Positions 54,679-63,900 of a stretch of 64,000 nucleotides of DNA are shown piece by piece. Source of the DNA: Pseudobdellovibrionaceae bacterium. GTDB taxonomy: Bacteria > Bdellovibrionota > Bdellovibrionia > Bdellovibrionales > Bdellovibrionaceae. The stretch is from positions 47,664 to 111,663 of the forward strand of contig JABWCN010000004.1 of NCBI GenBank assembly GCA_013359135.1, written 5' to 3'. Positions within the stretch are counted from its first letter, which is position 1, and every line of letters begins with the position of its first letter. The position numbers and the translations under genes were made by a program. Below the pieces are notes generated by a model, which was not told where the DNA came from, did no database searches, and saw only the letters and a program-made list of their open reading frames with translations.

Positions 54679-55239
54679 TTATTTATTCCTTCCAAGATTA
54701 AGTTTAAAATTAAACTTCTTCAGTGATTGCTCAAATTTTTTCGAGTTCTTATCTAAATTTACAAACAAATTCAAATCAGGATCCCACATTTTGAGAACCA
54801 TTTTGTCATTCTTATAAACAGAGGTAGGTCTTCTTTTGGACACAATCTGTGTTTTCTCTCTTTGTATGATGTCAAAATACCCATCACCATTAAGATCCTC
54901 AATCCAAGCCTCTTTTCTCATGGCAAGTTTAGAAGAGCTAGATGAAATAGCAAAATCATTAATTTTTAAAACCTGTGTATTTCCTCTGGATACAGTAAGT
55001 GTATAAAATATGAGATCTTTTGTTTTGATAGCCTCGATTTCAAATATTTGCTTTCTATTTCCACGAAACACCAGTTTTTCATCAGCTGAAATGACCTTGT
55101 AAGGACTGGTATCTATTTTGTATTTACCTCTGGTGAAATGGGCTTTTTTCTTTAGTTTAACGGCATCTGCTTTTGCTACCAATGTAACAAGACTCAGAAA
55201 CATAAAAGAAGTTGTTAAAAAGACAGTAAATAGTTTCAT
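54679..55239 (-). CDS. Secreted protein with one FG-GAP-like motif
   Basis: 186 residues with a signal peptide ending VAKA. The mature part has beta strands and WIEDLNGDGYFDIIQ, an FG-GAP/EF-hand-like calcium motif. A Lys-rich C-terminal tail. Not further recognised. Convergent with the kinase gene, 9 bases apart. Confidence 0.6.
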   Translation of the reverse strand: MKLFTVFLTTSFMFLSLVTLVAKADAVKLKKKAHFTRGKYKIDTSPYKVISADEKLVFRGNRKQIFEIEAIKTKDLIFYTLTVSRGNTQVLKINDFAISSSSSKLAMRKEAWIEDLNGDGYFDIIQREKTQIVSKRRPTSVYKNDKMVLKMWDPDLNLFVNLDKNSKKFEQSLKKFNFKLNLGRNK

Positions 55240-55341
55240 TCTTAACCTATCTTTTTATTTTATCTATTTTAAGCTTTTTTACCAAATTCAAAAGTAGTAG
55301 TTGCTCTTGATTGAGATGGACTAAAATGTTAATTTTTTGAA

Positions 55342-56373
55342 ATGATTTTAAACACTTCTTCAGAATCTTTAGAAAACTCACTTAATTTAGCCATTAAAGT
55401 CCTAAATAGTGCCGAACCCATAGTCATTCCCACAGAAACTGTCTATGGATTAGCTGCTCGCATTGATCAACCTGAAGCTGTAAAAAAAATTTTTCTGTTT
55501 AAAAAAAGACCGTTTTTTGATCCCCTTATTGTACATATTCACCATATTTCTCAACTAAAAATGCTAACGAACTTCAATTCTAAACTTATTGATACGCTCA
55601 TCGAAAGATTTTGGCCTGGGCCGCTGACCCTTGTGTTACCGAAATTAGATTCTCTGAATTCAATGATCACGTCTGGATTAGACTCAGTAGGGATTCGTAT
55701 GCCTCAACACCCTATTGCTCTGGATATTTTAAAAAGAATTGATATACCACTAGCAGCCCCAAGTGCAAATTTATTTGGACATACAAGTCCTACAAAAGCT
55801 ATCCACGTTGAAAATGATTTTCAACGGAAGGATTTATTAATCATTGATGGCGGAGACTGTGCCGTCGGTATTGAATCCACTGTGCTTAAAATTACACCCA
55901 AAGGTCAAAAATTGGAGCTTTGTATTCTAAGAAAAGGACTTATTACTAAGTCAAATATTGAGAATGCTCTTATAGATTTCAAAGACAATTATAATTTTGT
56001 AGAAACTGTTGATAAAACAAGTTCTCCTGGGCATATGAAGCACCATTATATGCCAAACACTCCACTTATTTTTTTAGATAATTGTGCTGCTATCCCTGAG
56101 ATAATTCAAAAAATTGAAACTGATTTCCTAAATATTCCTACTGAAATAGAAGGGATAACCATACGTAAACCAACTCTACCAATAAAATCATGGTATGAGC
56201 TTTCTTTTCACTCAGACCCACAAATTGCTTGCAGAGAGCTTTATAGTACTCTTAAGTCTGGGGCTGAAATGCAAACTGATATTATGATATTTAAAAAAAA
56301 GGACTATATGAATGGCGAGCTTTGGGAAGGCTTCCTAGAAAGAATAACTAAGGCCTCTAGTCTACGTTATTAG
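55342..56373 (+). CDS. tsaC: Threonylcarbamoyl-AMP synthase, Sua5-type
   Basis: 343 residues: a YrdC/TsaC domain (about 10-200, VIPTETVYGLAARID, KIFLFKKRPFFDPLIVH, PSANLFGHTSPT) plus the C-terminal Sua5 domain (about 230-343), so it is the long Sua5 form. It makes threonylcarbamoyl-AMP for the t6A37 tRNA modification. Confidence 0.92.
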   Translation: MILNTSSESLENSLNLAIKVLNSAEPIVIPTETVYGLAARIDQPEAVKKIFLFKKRPFFDPLIVHIHHISQLKMLTNFNSKLIDTLIERFWPGPLTLVLPKLDSLNSMITSGLDSVGIRMPQHPIALDILKRIDIPLAAPSANLFGHTSPTKAIHVENDFQRKDLLIIDGGDCAVGIESTVLKITPKGQKLELCILRKGLITKSNIENALIDFKDNYNFVETVDKTSSPGHMKHHYMPNTPLIFLDNCAAIPEIIQKIETDFLNIPTEIEGITIRKPTLPIKSWYELSFHSDPQIACRELYSTLKSGAEMQTDIMIFKKKDYMNGELWEGFLERITKASSLRY

Positions 56374-56427
56374 AATATGACAAAATCTTAACATGTCTTT
56401 TAAAAATTTATTGTCTACCTTAATAGT

Positions 56428-57303
56428 ATGTTTCAACAAATTGCTCAAAGCAGCTTAAATAAAGTCTCTTCCACTTTAAAATCTCTTTACTCTCTACGAG
56501 TTAATAAAATTCACAAGTTCCAATCAAAAGTAAACATAGCCATAGAAATGGGACCTTTTTTACTAAAGACAGCCTCAACTGTCGCTGAATTAAAAAAAGC
56601 TTTAAGGCTAAGGTATCAAGTGTTTTACTGTGAACTCCAAGGAACACCTCAAAACCTTGGATTTGATGTAGATGAGTTTGATTTTCTGTGTGATCATCTG
56701 ATCATCATTGATAAAAAGAATCAAAAAACTGTAGGTACTTATCGCCTAAATTGTTCACAATTTAATACTCAATTTTATTCAGAAAATGAATTTAATATTG
56801 ATCGACTAAAAAAACTTCCATTCATTAAATTAGAACTTGGAAGAGCTTGCATACACAGAGAATATCGCACTGGTGTTGTTATTTCTCTTCTTTGGAAGGG
56901 AATTGGTGAGTACATGAATAAAACCAATTCTGATCTTCTTTTTGGCTGCGCTAGCATTAAAACAAATTCACCTAGAGAAGCAGCACTTCTTTATCGCTTG
57001 TTTTATGAACAAAATCGCTTAAAGCCAGAATTTTTTGCTCCCCCTTCAATTAAGTTCAATATGCCTCAATTAGATTTGTGGATTCAAAGATTCAATACTC
57101 CTCTTTCCGAAGAAGAAAAATTAGAAGCTCAAAAACTAATCCCCCCTCTTTTTAGAGCCTACCTTAAAATTGGCGCTTATGTGGGTGGATCACCGGCATG
57201 GGATCCTGATTTTAAATGCATAGATTTCTTGACGATTTTGAATAAAGAGGATTTAAATAAGTCCCTGTGGAAAAAATACAAACTACATTCAGAATCATTT
57301 TAA
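56428..57303 (+). CDS. olsB: OlsB-like ornithine-lipid N-acyltransferase (GNAT)
   Basis: 291 residues. The core LRLRYQVFYCELQG, DHLIIIDKK, VGTYRL and LELGRACIHREYR fits the hemolysin/OlsB acyltransferase family (PF13444-type). It would acylate ornithine from acyl-ACP, first step of ornithine-lipid synthesis; the substrate is by family inference. The following acyltransferase gene overlaps it by 37 bases. Confidence 0.75.
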   Translation: MFQQIAQSSLNKVSSTLKSLYSLRVNKIHKFQSKVNIAIEMGPFLLKTASTVAELKKALRLRYQVFYCELQGTPQNLGFDVDEFDFLCDHLIIIDKKNQKTVGTYRLNCSQFNTQFYSENEFNIDRLKKLPFIKLELGRACIHREYRTGVVISLLWKGIGEYMNKTNSDLLFGCASIKTNSPREAALLYRLFYEQNRLKPEFFAPPSIKFNMPQLDLWIQRFNTPLSEEEKLEAQKLIPPLFRAYLKIGAYVGGSPAWDPDFKCIDFLTILNKEDLNKSLWKKYKLHSESF

Positions 57304-58055
57304 GAGTTATTTATTTTATTGGTATAGCTACCACTTACTTATTTACGGCCTCTATAGTGCATGTAACAAACAGAGATGCTCAAAAAAGAAAATGGAAATT
57401 TTCACATAATGCTGCAAAGTACACCTCGCTCATCTGCAAGCTTTTTAATATAAAAGTGGAAGTGAAAAATCCATTAAACCCGAGCATTAACGGTTTGATT
57501 GTTGGTAATCATATGGGATTTATTGATATCTTAGCTATGCATTCCATAACTAAAGCTCTTTTCGTAACCTCGTATGAAATGAGAGAAACCCCACTTCTTG
57601 GAATTCTAACAGAAATGGCTGGATGTTTATATGTCGAACGAAGAAACAAATCGAATATCCTGGGAGAGCTAGGTAACATTGTCAATGCCCTTAAAGATGG
57701 ATTCAATGTGACTCTGTACCCTGAAGCAACTTCCCATAACGGAGAAGAAATTTTACCCTTTAAAAGAACACTTCTCACATCAGCCGCTCTGGCTGGAAAA
57801 CCAATCATTCCTTATTGTTTTAACTTTAAGTCTATAAATAATGGTCCTTTTAATTTGAAATACAGAGACCATGTTTGTTGGTATGGTGACATGACCTTCT
57901 TCCCTGCTTTTATAAAGTCTATAAGTCTTAAAGAAATTACTGTAGAAGTAACGTTTCTTGAACCTTACCAATCTAAAACAGATGAAGACCGTGGCGCTGT
58001 GGCCGATGAAATACGTCGAAGAATTTTAGAACACTTTCGTCCTGTTCAGCCCTAG
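57267..58055 (+). CDS. olsA: PlsC-like lysophospholipid acyltransferase, OlsA candidate
   Basis: 262 residues from a GTG at 57267. One membrane helix (about 12-30), then the acyltransferase motifs NHMGFID (HX4D) and YPEATSHNG, which is a variant of the FPEGTS block. Overlap with the OlsB-like gene supports the second O-acylation of ornithine lipids; a 1-acylglycerol-phosphate acyltransferase role cannot be excluded. The start is uncertain because no clear ribosome site is seen. Confidence 0.75.
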   Translation: MEKIQTTFRIILRVIYFIGIATTYLFTASIVHVTNRDAQKRKWKFSHNAAKYTSLICKLFNIKVEVKNPLNPSINGLIVGNHMGFIDILAMHSITKALFVTSYEMRETPLLGILTEMAGCLYVERRNKSNILGELGNIVNALKDGFNVTLYPEATSHNGEEILPFKRTLLTSAALAGKPIIPYCFNFKSINNGPFNLKYRDHVCWYGDMTFFPAFIKSISLKEITVEVTFLEPYQSKTDEDRGAVADEIRRRILEHFRPVQP

Positions 58056-58061
58056 TTGCTT

Positions 58062-58559
58062 TTATTTAGATCTTATTTCATCCATCAGAGCTCTATGTAG
58101 AAGCAATAAATCATTACTAGTTTGATTCAATCTTTTAATTAATCCTTGGGCAATTTTTTTATAAATAGGTAATCCAATTTCTGGATGCTCAAAACACAAA
58201 GTATCAAACTCTGATTTATTCAAGACTAAGCACTGCACTTCAGTTTCACAGATAATGGTAGCGCTTCTAACCTCACCATCAATCAGACCACCTTCTCCAA
58301 AAGATGGATATTGATGGCTTTTCATAACGGCTACATTATAGTCCTCACCATCAATAGTTTTTTTATGAACACTTAATTCACCGTCAATCAAAACAAAAAA
58401 ATCTTCTCCCGAAGTTCCTTGCTCTGTAATTACTTTTCCCTTTGGATACTTTCTTATCTTCATAATTCTATGAAGTAATCCCAATGATTCCACTTTATCC
58501 GATAAATCAGCAAATAAGCCTACTTTTTTTAAAATAGCCTCAGAGGATGACATCATCAT
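58062..58559 (-). CDS. Stand-alone cyclic nucleotide-binding domain protein
   Basis: 165 residues: a CNBD at about 12-135 with FFVLIDGELSVH, FGEGGLIDGEVRSATIICET (phosphate-binding cassette), then a helical end. No DNA-binding domain, so it is not a CRP-type regulator. It starts 20 bases inside the end of the K+ channel gene, so the two are co-translated. Confidence 0.85.
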   Translation of the reverse strand: MMMSSSEAILKKVGLFADLSDKVESLGLLHRIMKIRKYPKGKVITEQGTSGEDFFVLIDGELSVHKKTIDGEDYNVAVMKSHQYPSFGEGGLIDGEVRSATIICETEVQCLVLNKSEFDTLCFEHPEIGLPIYKKIAQGLIKRLNQTSNDLLLLHRALMDEIRSK

Positions 58560-59721
58560 GGTTTTTACCTCTTTTTTTAATAACTATTGCCATCGCATCT
58601 TCAGCTACCAAATAGTCATTCTGTGGGTTAAATAATGGATAATTAAATCGAATATTTTTTACGTTTTGTAGGTTCTGAACTAGTTCACCAATATTTGGCG
58701 TTTGTTGAGCTTTTTTCAAAGCCACTTCCTTGGCTTTATGACTATTGCCAGAATGCTCAAGTATTCCCAATAAACTCATCTGTGGAAACTGTGATTGAAA
58801 ATAGTTTTTAAAATTTTCATACTTTTTATTTGAGTACTCTGCAGGAATTTTCTCAGTGGTCAACATGAAGTCAGAATGAGGATCAAGCAAATCATGAAAA
58901 ATATTTGTCACTCCTAGACCTGTTGAGGCCATAGCTAAAAGTAACCGTGAGTAATCTCTGCTGTATATAATCTCATGAACTTGAGCCAATTTTAAATATT
59001 GATCCATCTGACTATCTAATATTTCAGCAACTACGGGAATTCCTTTAGCGATATTATTCAAAGTCATTGCCGCCATTACTGTCCTAGCATCAGCTTCAGT
59101 TCGTGTGGGAGGAATTCCTTTTGAGTTGGGTGACGCATCAGCAAGAATTAAAATTTTATAAGCTTTTTCAGGAGCAGCTCTTGTTAAGACTTCTGCTGAG
59201 AAAAAATCTCCACGAATATGTTTTATTTTTTTTAATCTAGAATACTCTCTAAGGACTTCGAATTCAGCATCAGAAACATTGTTCACTAATACAATCTGTT
59301 CACTTATTACCTGAGGATTTGAGTCTAAAATATGAAGTAATAAACTGTGCATATCATTTTTCCAACCACAAATAACAAAATGATTTCTTAATTGATCTGG
59401 ATCCACTCTACCCTTCCTATCTCTGATCGCTTTTTCTAAAAATACAGAAGAAATTTTAGCAGTTACCACTCCTATCCCAGCAACCCCACCAATCATCATA
59501 AAACCAGCCCAAAGCCTTCCCTCTGGTGTTACCGGATATCTGTCCCCATAACCTATGGTTAAAATAGTTACAATTCCCCACCACAAACTATCCAAATAAC
59601 TGGTAATATTTGATCCTTGAATCCCTTTTTCATAATTATAAACAATTCCCGGAATGATCAACCACATCAGTCCAACAAAGACTAAACTACTAATAAAGGG
59701 ATTTTTTCGAACTAACTTCAC
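58540..59721 (-). CDS. Two-TM potassium channel with RCK/TrkA-N domain
   Basis: 393 residues: TM1 (about 10-28), pore with selectivity filter TIGYGD (about 56-61), TM2 (about 70-92), then an RCK-type TrkA-N domain starting NHFVICGWKNDMHSL (about 113-240) and a C-terminal lobe. It gates K+ in response to ligands. The CNBD gene overlaps its end; the FAH-like gene overlaps its start by 4 bases. Confidence 0.9.
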   Translation of the reverse strand: MKLVRKNPFISSLVFVGLMWLIIPGIVYNYEKGIQGSNITSYLDSLWWGIVTILTIGYGDRYPVTPEGRLWAGFMMIGGVAGIGVVTAKISSVFLEKAIRDRKGRVDPDQLRNHFVICGWKNDMHSLLLHILDSNPQVISEQIVLVNNVSDAEFEVLREYSRLKKIKHIRGDFFSAEVLTRAAPEKAYKILILADASPNSKGIPPTRTEADARTVMAAMTLNNIAKGIPVVAEILDSQMDQYLKLAQVHEIIYSRDYSRLLLAMASTGLGVTNIFHDLLDPHSDFMLTTEKIPAEYSNKKYENFKNYFQSQFPQMSLLGILEHSGNSHKAKEVALKKAQQTPNIGELVQNLQNVKNIRFNYPLFNPQNDYLVAEDAMAIVIKKRGKNHDDVIL

Positions 59722-60713
59722 TTTACTGCAATAACCTTTTGATAAATTCGACCAAACAAATCCTGACCCATTTCATTTTGCATAAAAATCTCTATTGAAT
59801 CACCGGCTTTCATAAAAGGTGTTTCAACTTTTCCTTTTTCAATTTGCTCAATCATTCTTTTCTCTGCAAGACAGCTTGAACCTTTCGTATGATCTTCATT
59901 AGACACTGTTCCACTTCCAATCAATGTTCCCGCTGATAAATTTCTTGTTTTTGCAGCGTGAGAGATCAACTGACCAAAATGAAAATGCATTTCACCTGCA
60001 TTTGCCTTACCAAAAAAATTTTTATTATAATTTACTTGAAGCGGTAAATGCAATCGACCGTCTTTCCAAGAAGAGCCGAGTTCATCAAGAGTTAAAGCTA
60101 ATGGTGATAAGCTTGAGGCCGGCTTACTTTGGAAAAAACCAAAGCCCTGAGCCAATTCATCAGGAATTAATCCCCTCAAGGACACATCATTAATCAACAC
60201 AACAAGCTTAATATGCTTCAAAGCTTCATCCGGAGTAATACCCATTGGTACTTCATCTAAAATAACTCCGACTTCTCCTTCAAAATCAGTTCCGTGTGAA
60301 AAATCTCTCTGAGGAATTTCACCATGAGGTTTTAAAAACTGCCCACACTCTCCTTGATACATTAATGGCACCGTAGTCAACGTTTCTGGTAAAGGAGCAT
60401 TTCTAGCTTTTCTCACAAGTTTAACATGATAAATAAAGGCTGAACCATCAGCAAAAAGCCAAGTTCTTGGCAAAGCAGAAAGAAACTCTACCTTCTTTTC
60501 CTTTAAAGAAAAGCTTCCTTCACATTTACCTTGCTCTAAAGCCTCAAATTTTTTTTCCAATAAAGGACTGACTTGTTGCCAGTTTTCAATTGCTTCTCGC
60601 AAGCTGGAAGCAATTTCATCAGCTCTGACTGCCTTCGAATTATCGCGAGAAACAATTATCAGAGAACCATCTTTTGATTTTGGATTTTCAATACTAGCTA
60701 ATTTCAAGATCAC
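59718..60713 (-). CDS. Fumarylacetoacetate hydrolase family enzyme
   Basis: 331 residues: a small N-terminal domain (to about 75, FAA_hydro_N_2-like) and the FAH core with DFEGEVGVILD (metal ligands), LINDVSLRG, and SGTVSNEDHTKGSSCLAEKR. With maiA near the window's right end this suggests the last two steps of homogentisate/tyrosine degradation. Start overlaps the barrel gene's end by 4 bases (ATGA). Confidence 0.85.
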   Translation of the reverse strand: MILKLASIENPKSKDGSLIIVSRDNSKAVRADEIASSLREAIENWQQVSPLLEKKFEALEQGKCEGSFSLKEKKVEFLSALPRTWLFADGSAFIYHVKLVRKARNAPLPETLTTVPLMYQGECGQFLKPHGEIPQRDFSHGTDFEGEVGVILDEVPMGITPDEALKHIKLVVLINDVSLRGLIPDELAQGFGFFQSKPASSLSPLALTLDELGSSWKDGRLHLPLQVNYNKNFFGKANAGEMHFHFGQLISHAAKTRNLSAGTLIGSGTVSNEDHTKGSSCLAEKRMIEQIEKGKVETPFMKAGDSIEIFMQNEMGQDLFGRIYQKVIAVK

Positions 60714-61285
60714 TCCACTGTAAATAACAAATTCAAGCCCACGCTTCTATACGACTTTAAATCCTTAGCCACATCACCAAATTGTTCAAAGTATAGATTC
60801 ATTCCCACATCAGGCATAAACTTAAATGTAATTCCAAACTGCAAAGGAAATACCATAGATTTCGCATCAACAATATCCATGACAGATTTTTTACTTGATG
60901 ATTTATCTAACTGAATGGCCAAGGCAGTCCCCAAATAGACTCCCATATAATCCTCAAACTTTACAACAAGACTCAAAGGCACATCAAAATACGTCAACGC
61001 TAAGGTTGTTGACTGTTGAGTATTATCATTAGTGATCTTAAGAGGCCTTTGTGAGTACATTAAGCCAGAACGAAATGCTAACTTATCAGAAAAATCAAAG
61101 AAACCCACAGCTCCAAATTGATATCCTACTTGAGATGAAGAAGAATAACCCTCTAATGTGTCACCAGATTGCTGTTTAAAACCACCCTCAACACCAAAGC
61201 CCAAAGCCCAACTCATTGAACTATTCAAAGAAAAACACAGGCCTAGCAGCAAAGCTATTTTTTTAATCTTACTTATTTTTTTCAT
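60710..61285 (-). CDS. Small outer-membrane beta-barrel protein
   Basis: 191 residues with a signal peptide ending SWA. Repeating strands (GFGVEGGFKQQSG, SQVGYQFGAVGFFDFS, LAFRSGLMYSQRPL, ALTYFDVPLSLVVKF) fit an 8-strand OMP_b-brl domain like OprF/PorT-type proteins. Coupled to FAH by ATGA. Confidence 0.75.
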   Translation of the reverse strand: MKKISKIKKIALLLGLCFSLNSSMSWALGFGVEGGFKQQSGDTLEGYSSSSQVGYQFGAVGFFDFSDKLAFRSGLMYSQRPLKITNDNTQQSTTLALTYFDVPLSLVVKFEDYMGVYLGTALAIQLDKSSSKKSVMDIVDAKSMVFPLQFGITFKFMPDVGMNLYFEQFGDVAKDLKSYRSVGLNLLFTVE

Positions 61286-61353
61286 TTTGATGATCCTTTC
61301 CTTAATCTTTTATTTTAACATCCCCAAAAGAATAACCTGCATCCAAGAGCTCA

Positions 61354-62139
61354 TCAATCTATCCCCTGATTCTGACTCAACTGCTCTTTAGATTTATCAA
61401 ATACCCAAAGAGGATTTAACGATAACTCATTAACAAGTTTATATTTAGAAAATAGAGAATCTTCATAACGTAAATGATGTTGACCAATTTTTCCACGAGC
61501 TAGAAGAATGATAACCAGTAAATAACTGATAAAAACCCATCCTCTTCTTTTAAATACCACTTGAGGTAAAGGAATCACCGTTAATGACATCAGCAACGAG
61601 AATAAAATCACTAGTATCACATGAGTAAACTGAAATTCAGATAAATAATTGAAACTCCAGTAAGAAGGGTAAATAGTCAAATCCCAAAGCGATCGATAAT
61701 CTTCTGACCGCATCCAAAAAGGAATGCCAAATCTGGCATTTTTAATAAAAAAAGGTAAATTTAGAAAGTAAACACAAAAAACAACTACATAGACTAAAGC
61801 TATAAAGCTATGACCTAGGAACTTCAGTACTTTTACGACCCAATTGAAATTAAAAAGAAACAACCCAAGAGCAATTAAATAAATTGGTATAAATAAAAAA
61901 CCAGTTACACACAAATCAAAACGTAAACCCATCCAAAGCATTTGAATTAAATCAAAAAAATTAAAACTATGATTAACTAAATACAAATTAATATAGAGAT
62001 AAATTCTAAACAAAGAATACGGCAGAACTAGCCCAATAAGAAGGACCCATGAGCGATGTAAAAAAAGTACAGGAATCTTTTTATTGCTGACTTTATAATG
62101 CTCAGACAAAAGACGAATATTTAAAAAATTATACTTCAT
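61354..62139 (-). CDS. LtaS-like membrane domain without its sulfatase domain
   Basis: 261 residues with five membrane helices and the signature GLRFDL near 92. The tail YEDSLFSKYKLVNELSLNPLW resembles the linker between the membrane module and the catalytic domain in LtaS/phosphoglycerol-transferase proteins, but the protein stops there. Downstream (61286-61353) no catalytic domain follows, only a 14-codon frame. Either a truncated gene or a free-standing membrane module. Confidence 0.55.
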   Translation of the reverse strand: MKYNFLNIRLLSEHYKVSNKKIPVLFLHRSWVLLIGLVLPYSLFRIYLYINLYLVNHSFNFFDLIQMLWMGLRFDLCVTGFLFIPIYLIALGLFLFNFNWVVKVLKFLGHSFIALVYVVVFCVYFLNLPFFIKNARFGIPFWMRSEDYRSLWDLTIYPSYWSFNYLSEFQFTHVILVILFSLLMSLTVIPLPQVVFKRRGWVFISYLLVIILLARGKIGQHHLRYEDSLFSKYKLVNELSLNPLWVFDKSKEQLSQNQGID

Positions 62140-62236
62140 AACACCTATTTACCCCAATCTCTGGAGTTAAGTTAAGAAAAAAGAAACGGCCCTTAAACAG
62201 CTTCCCTTTTTTTAAAATTCATCGTTTAATTTTTCA

Positions 62237-62905
62237 ATGAGCCAAATCACTTTATATAATTATTATCGAAGCTCGACTTCCTATCGAGTACGTATTGCCC
62301 TACACTACAAAAATATCGAGTTTAAATACCACCCGATTCACCTCCTAAATAATGGTGGGGAACAACATCAAGACTCCTATAAAAAACTAAATCCTATGGC
62401 AGAAGTACCAACACTCGATCATAAAGGAATTCACTTAGGTCAATCAATGGCAATCTTAGAATATCTGGAGGAATTCTTTCCTAATCCACCTTTACTCCCA
62501 AAGGATATTCATCAGCGAGCTAAAATCCGTCAATTTTGTGAAAATATTAATTCCTTTTTACATCCAATCAGTAATTTAAAAATTCTTCAATACCTCGAGA
62601 AAAAGCACAATTACACTACACAAGAAAAAGAAGAATGGATACATCATTGGTATGCTAAAGGTCTTAGCGCTCTGGAAACCTCATTAAAACAGACCGCTAA
62701 AAGCTGTTCTTTTGGAGATTCTTTTACCTTTGCAGATTGCTTTTTGATACCATTGGTTTTTACATGTCAAAGATTTAATGTAGCTCTTAACTCCTACCCA
62801 ATTCTTATGCAAATAAACGAAAATTGCCAACAATTTGATTTTATCAAGAAATCTCACCCATTAACACAAATTGACACCCCAGAAAGCGATAGGAGGTCAT
62901 TATGA
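62237..62905 (+). CDS. maiA: Maleylacetoacetate isomerase, GST zeta class
   Basis: 222 residues. The zeta-class motif SSTSYRVRIAL (about 12-22) binds glutathione; NPMAEVPTLDHKG and QSMAILEYLEE complete the thioredoxin domain; a C-terminal helical domain follows. It isomerises maleylacetoacetate to fumarylacetoacetate, substrate of the FAH-like enzyme 2 kb away. Overlaps the next gene by 4 bases (ATGA). Confidence 0.9.
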   Translation: MSQITLYNYYRSSTSYRVRIALHYKNIEFKYHPIHLLNNGGEQHQDSYKKLNPMAEVPTLDHKGIHLGQSMAILEYLEEFFPNPPLLPKDIHQRAKIRQFCENINSFLHPISNLKILQYLEKKHNYTTQEKEEWIHHWYAKGLSALETSLKQTAKSCSFGDSFTFADCFLIPLVFTCQRFNVALNSYPILMQINENCQQFDFIKKSHPLTQIDTPESDRRSL

Positions 62906-63885
62906 AAAAACCCTTTTATAAAAAATTTTTTTACGCCCTAGTTTCTCTGAGTGTGGCTTTAACCTTAAGCTCTTGCGGTAAGAACAAAACTTCAGTGACT
63001 TCAGACACTGATGAATCAGAGGGTGTTGAAAACCTAGCTCAACAGGTTCTTAGTGAATCAAGCTCTCACGCAAGCGCCACAGAAGGGAGTACTGTAGGTT
63101 TAAACTCCTTTAGTTCAACTCATGACACTTCACAATTTTCTGATATGAATCAATTAACAACAGCATGCAGTTACTCAAGTCCCTATAAAACCTGTTCTGG
63201 TGCTACTGGAACTATTGACTGGAACAGTTGTTCTGTAACTTACAGTGGTGTAAGTATCGCTACGATGACTGGAGGATGGAATGAAGATTGGACATCGGCA
63301 TCAGAATGTCAACATTCTTATCTTAGCGATGGTGGCTCTGTAGTTCGCTCTGCAACACGATCAGCAATAACTTATACATTAGGAAGAAAAACTATCACTG
63401 ACACCACAGGTGGAACTGCCTACGACGGAACTGTTTTCACATCTGGAGGAATAAGAACAACAAGAGCTTCAGGAAATCGCTCAGTATCTATGACAACTGG
63501 CTCCGCGATTCACAGAACGGGAATTAGCCGCAAGGGAATTACCTATTTTGATTACTATATGGTTCCCTCACTTACTGTTTCTGGAAGTTTAAAAAATTCC
63601 TCTTCAAATTTGCTAACTAGCAACAGAACTATCGGAGGAAGTCTCACTGTATATCATAATTTACTTAAATACACTGCCACTAGTCAGTTTAATAGCGTGG
63701 TTTGGACAGATAGTTCCTGTTGCTATCCAACATCAGGGAATATCGCTTTTACCTTTACTGGGGCAAATAAACCTGCCAACTCAGCAACTATGGCTTTTTC
63801 TTCAAGCTGTGGAACTGCCACGCTGACAACGGTCACTGACTCAGGGTCATTTACTAGTTCAATGACTTTAGAAAGCTGTGAGTAA
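62902..63885 (+). CDS. Ser/Thr-rich lipoprotein
   Basis: 327 residues with lipobox LSSC (Cys25). Almost all Ser, Thr and Gly, about 12 Cys, and beta-strand-like composition (for example TSGGIRTTRASGNRSVSM), so a surface beta-rich protein is likely. No family recognised. Its end is inside a terminator shared with the convergent M15 gene. Confidence 0.65.
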   Translation: MKKPFYKKFFYALVSLSVALTLSSCGKNKTSVTSDTDESEGVENLAQQVLSESSSHASATEGSTVGLNSFSSTHDTSQFSDMNQLTTACSYSSPYKTCSGATGTIDWNSCSVTYSGVSIATMTGGWNEDWTSASECQHSYLSDGGSVVRSATRSAITYTLGRKTITDTTGGTAYDGTVFTSGGIRTTRASGNRSVSMTTGSAIHRTGISRKGITYFDYYMVPSLTVSGSLKNSSSNLLTSNRTIGGSLTVYHNLLKYTATSQFNSVVWTDSSCCYPTSGNIAFTFTGANKPANSATMAFSSSCGTATLTTVTDSGSFTSSMTLESCE

Positions 63886-63900
63886 AATTATTCACAGCTT
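63873..63900 (+). terminator. Terminator between convergent lipoprotein and M15 genes
   Basis: AAGCTGTGA (63873-63881) and TCACAGCTT (63892-63900), 9-bp stem with a 10-base loop, followed by ATTTTTTT on the plus strand. It covers both stop codons. Confidence 0.75.
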
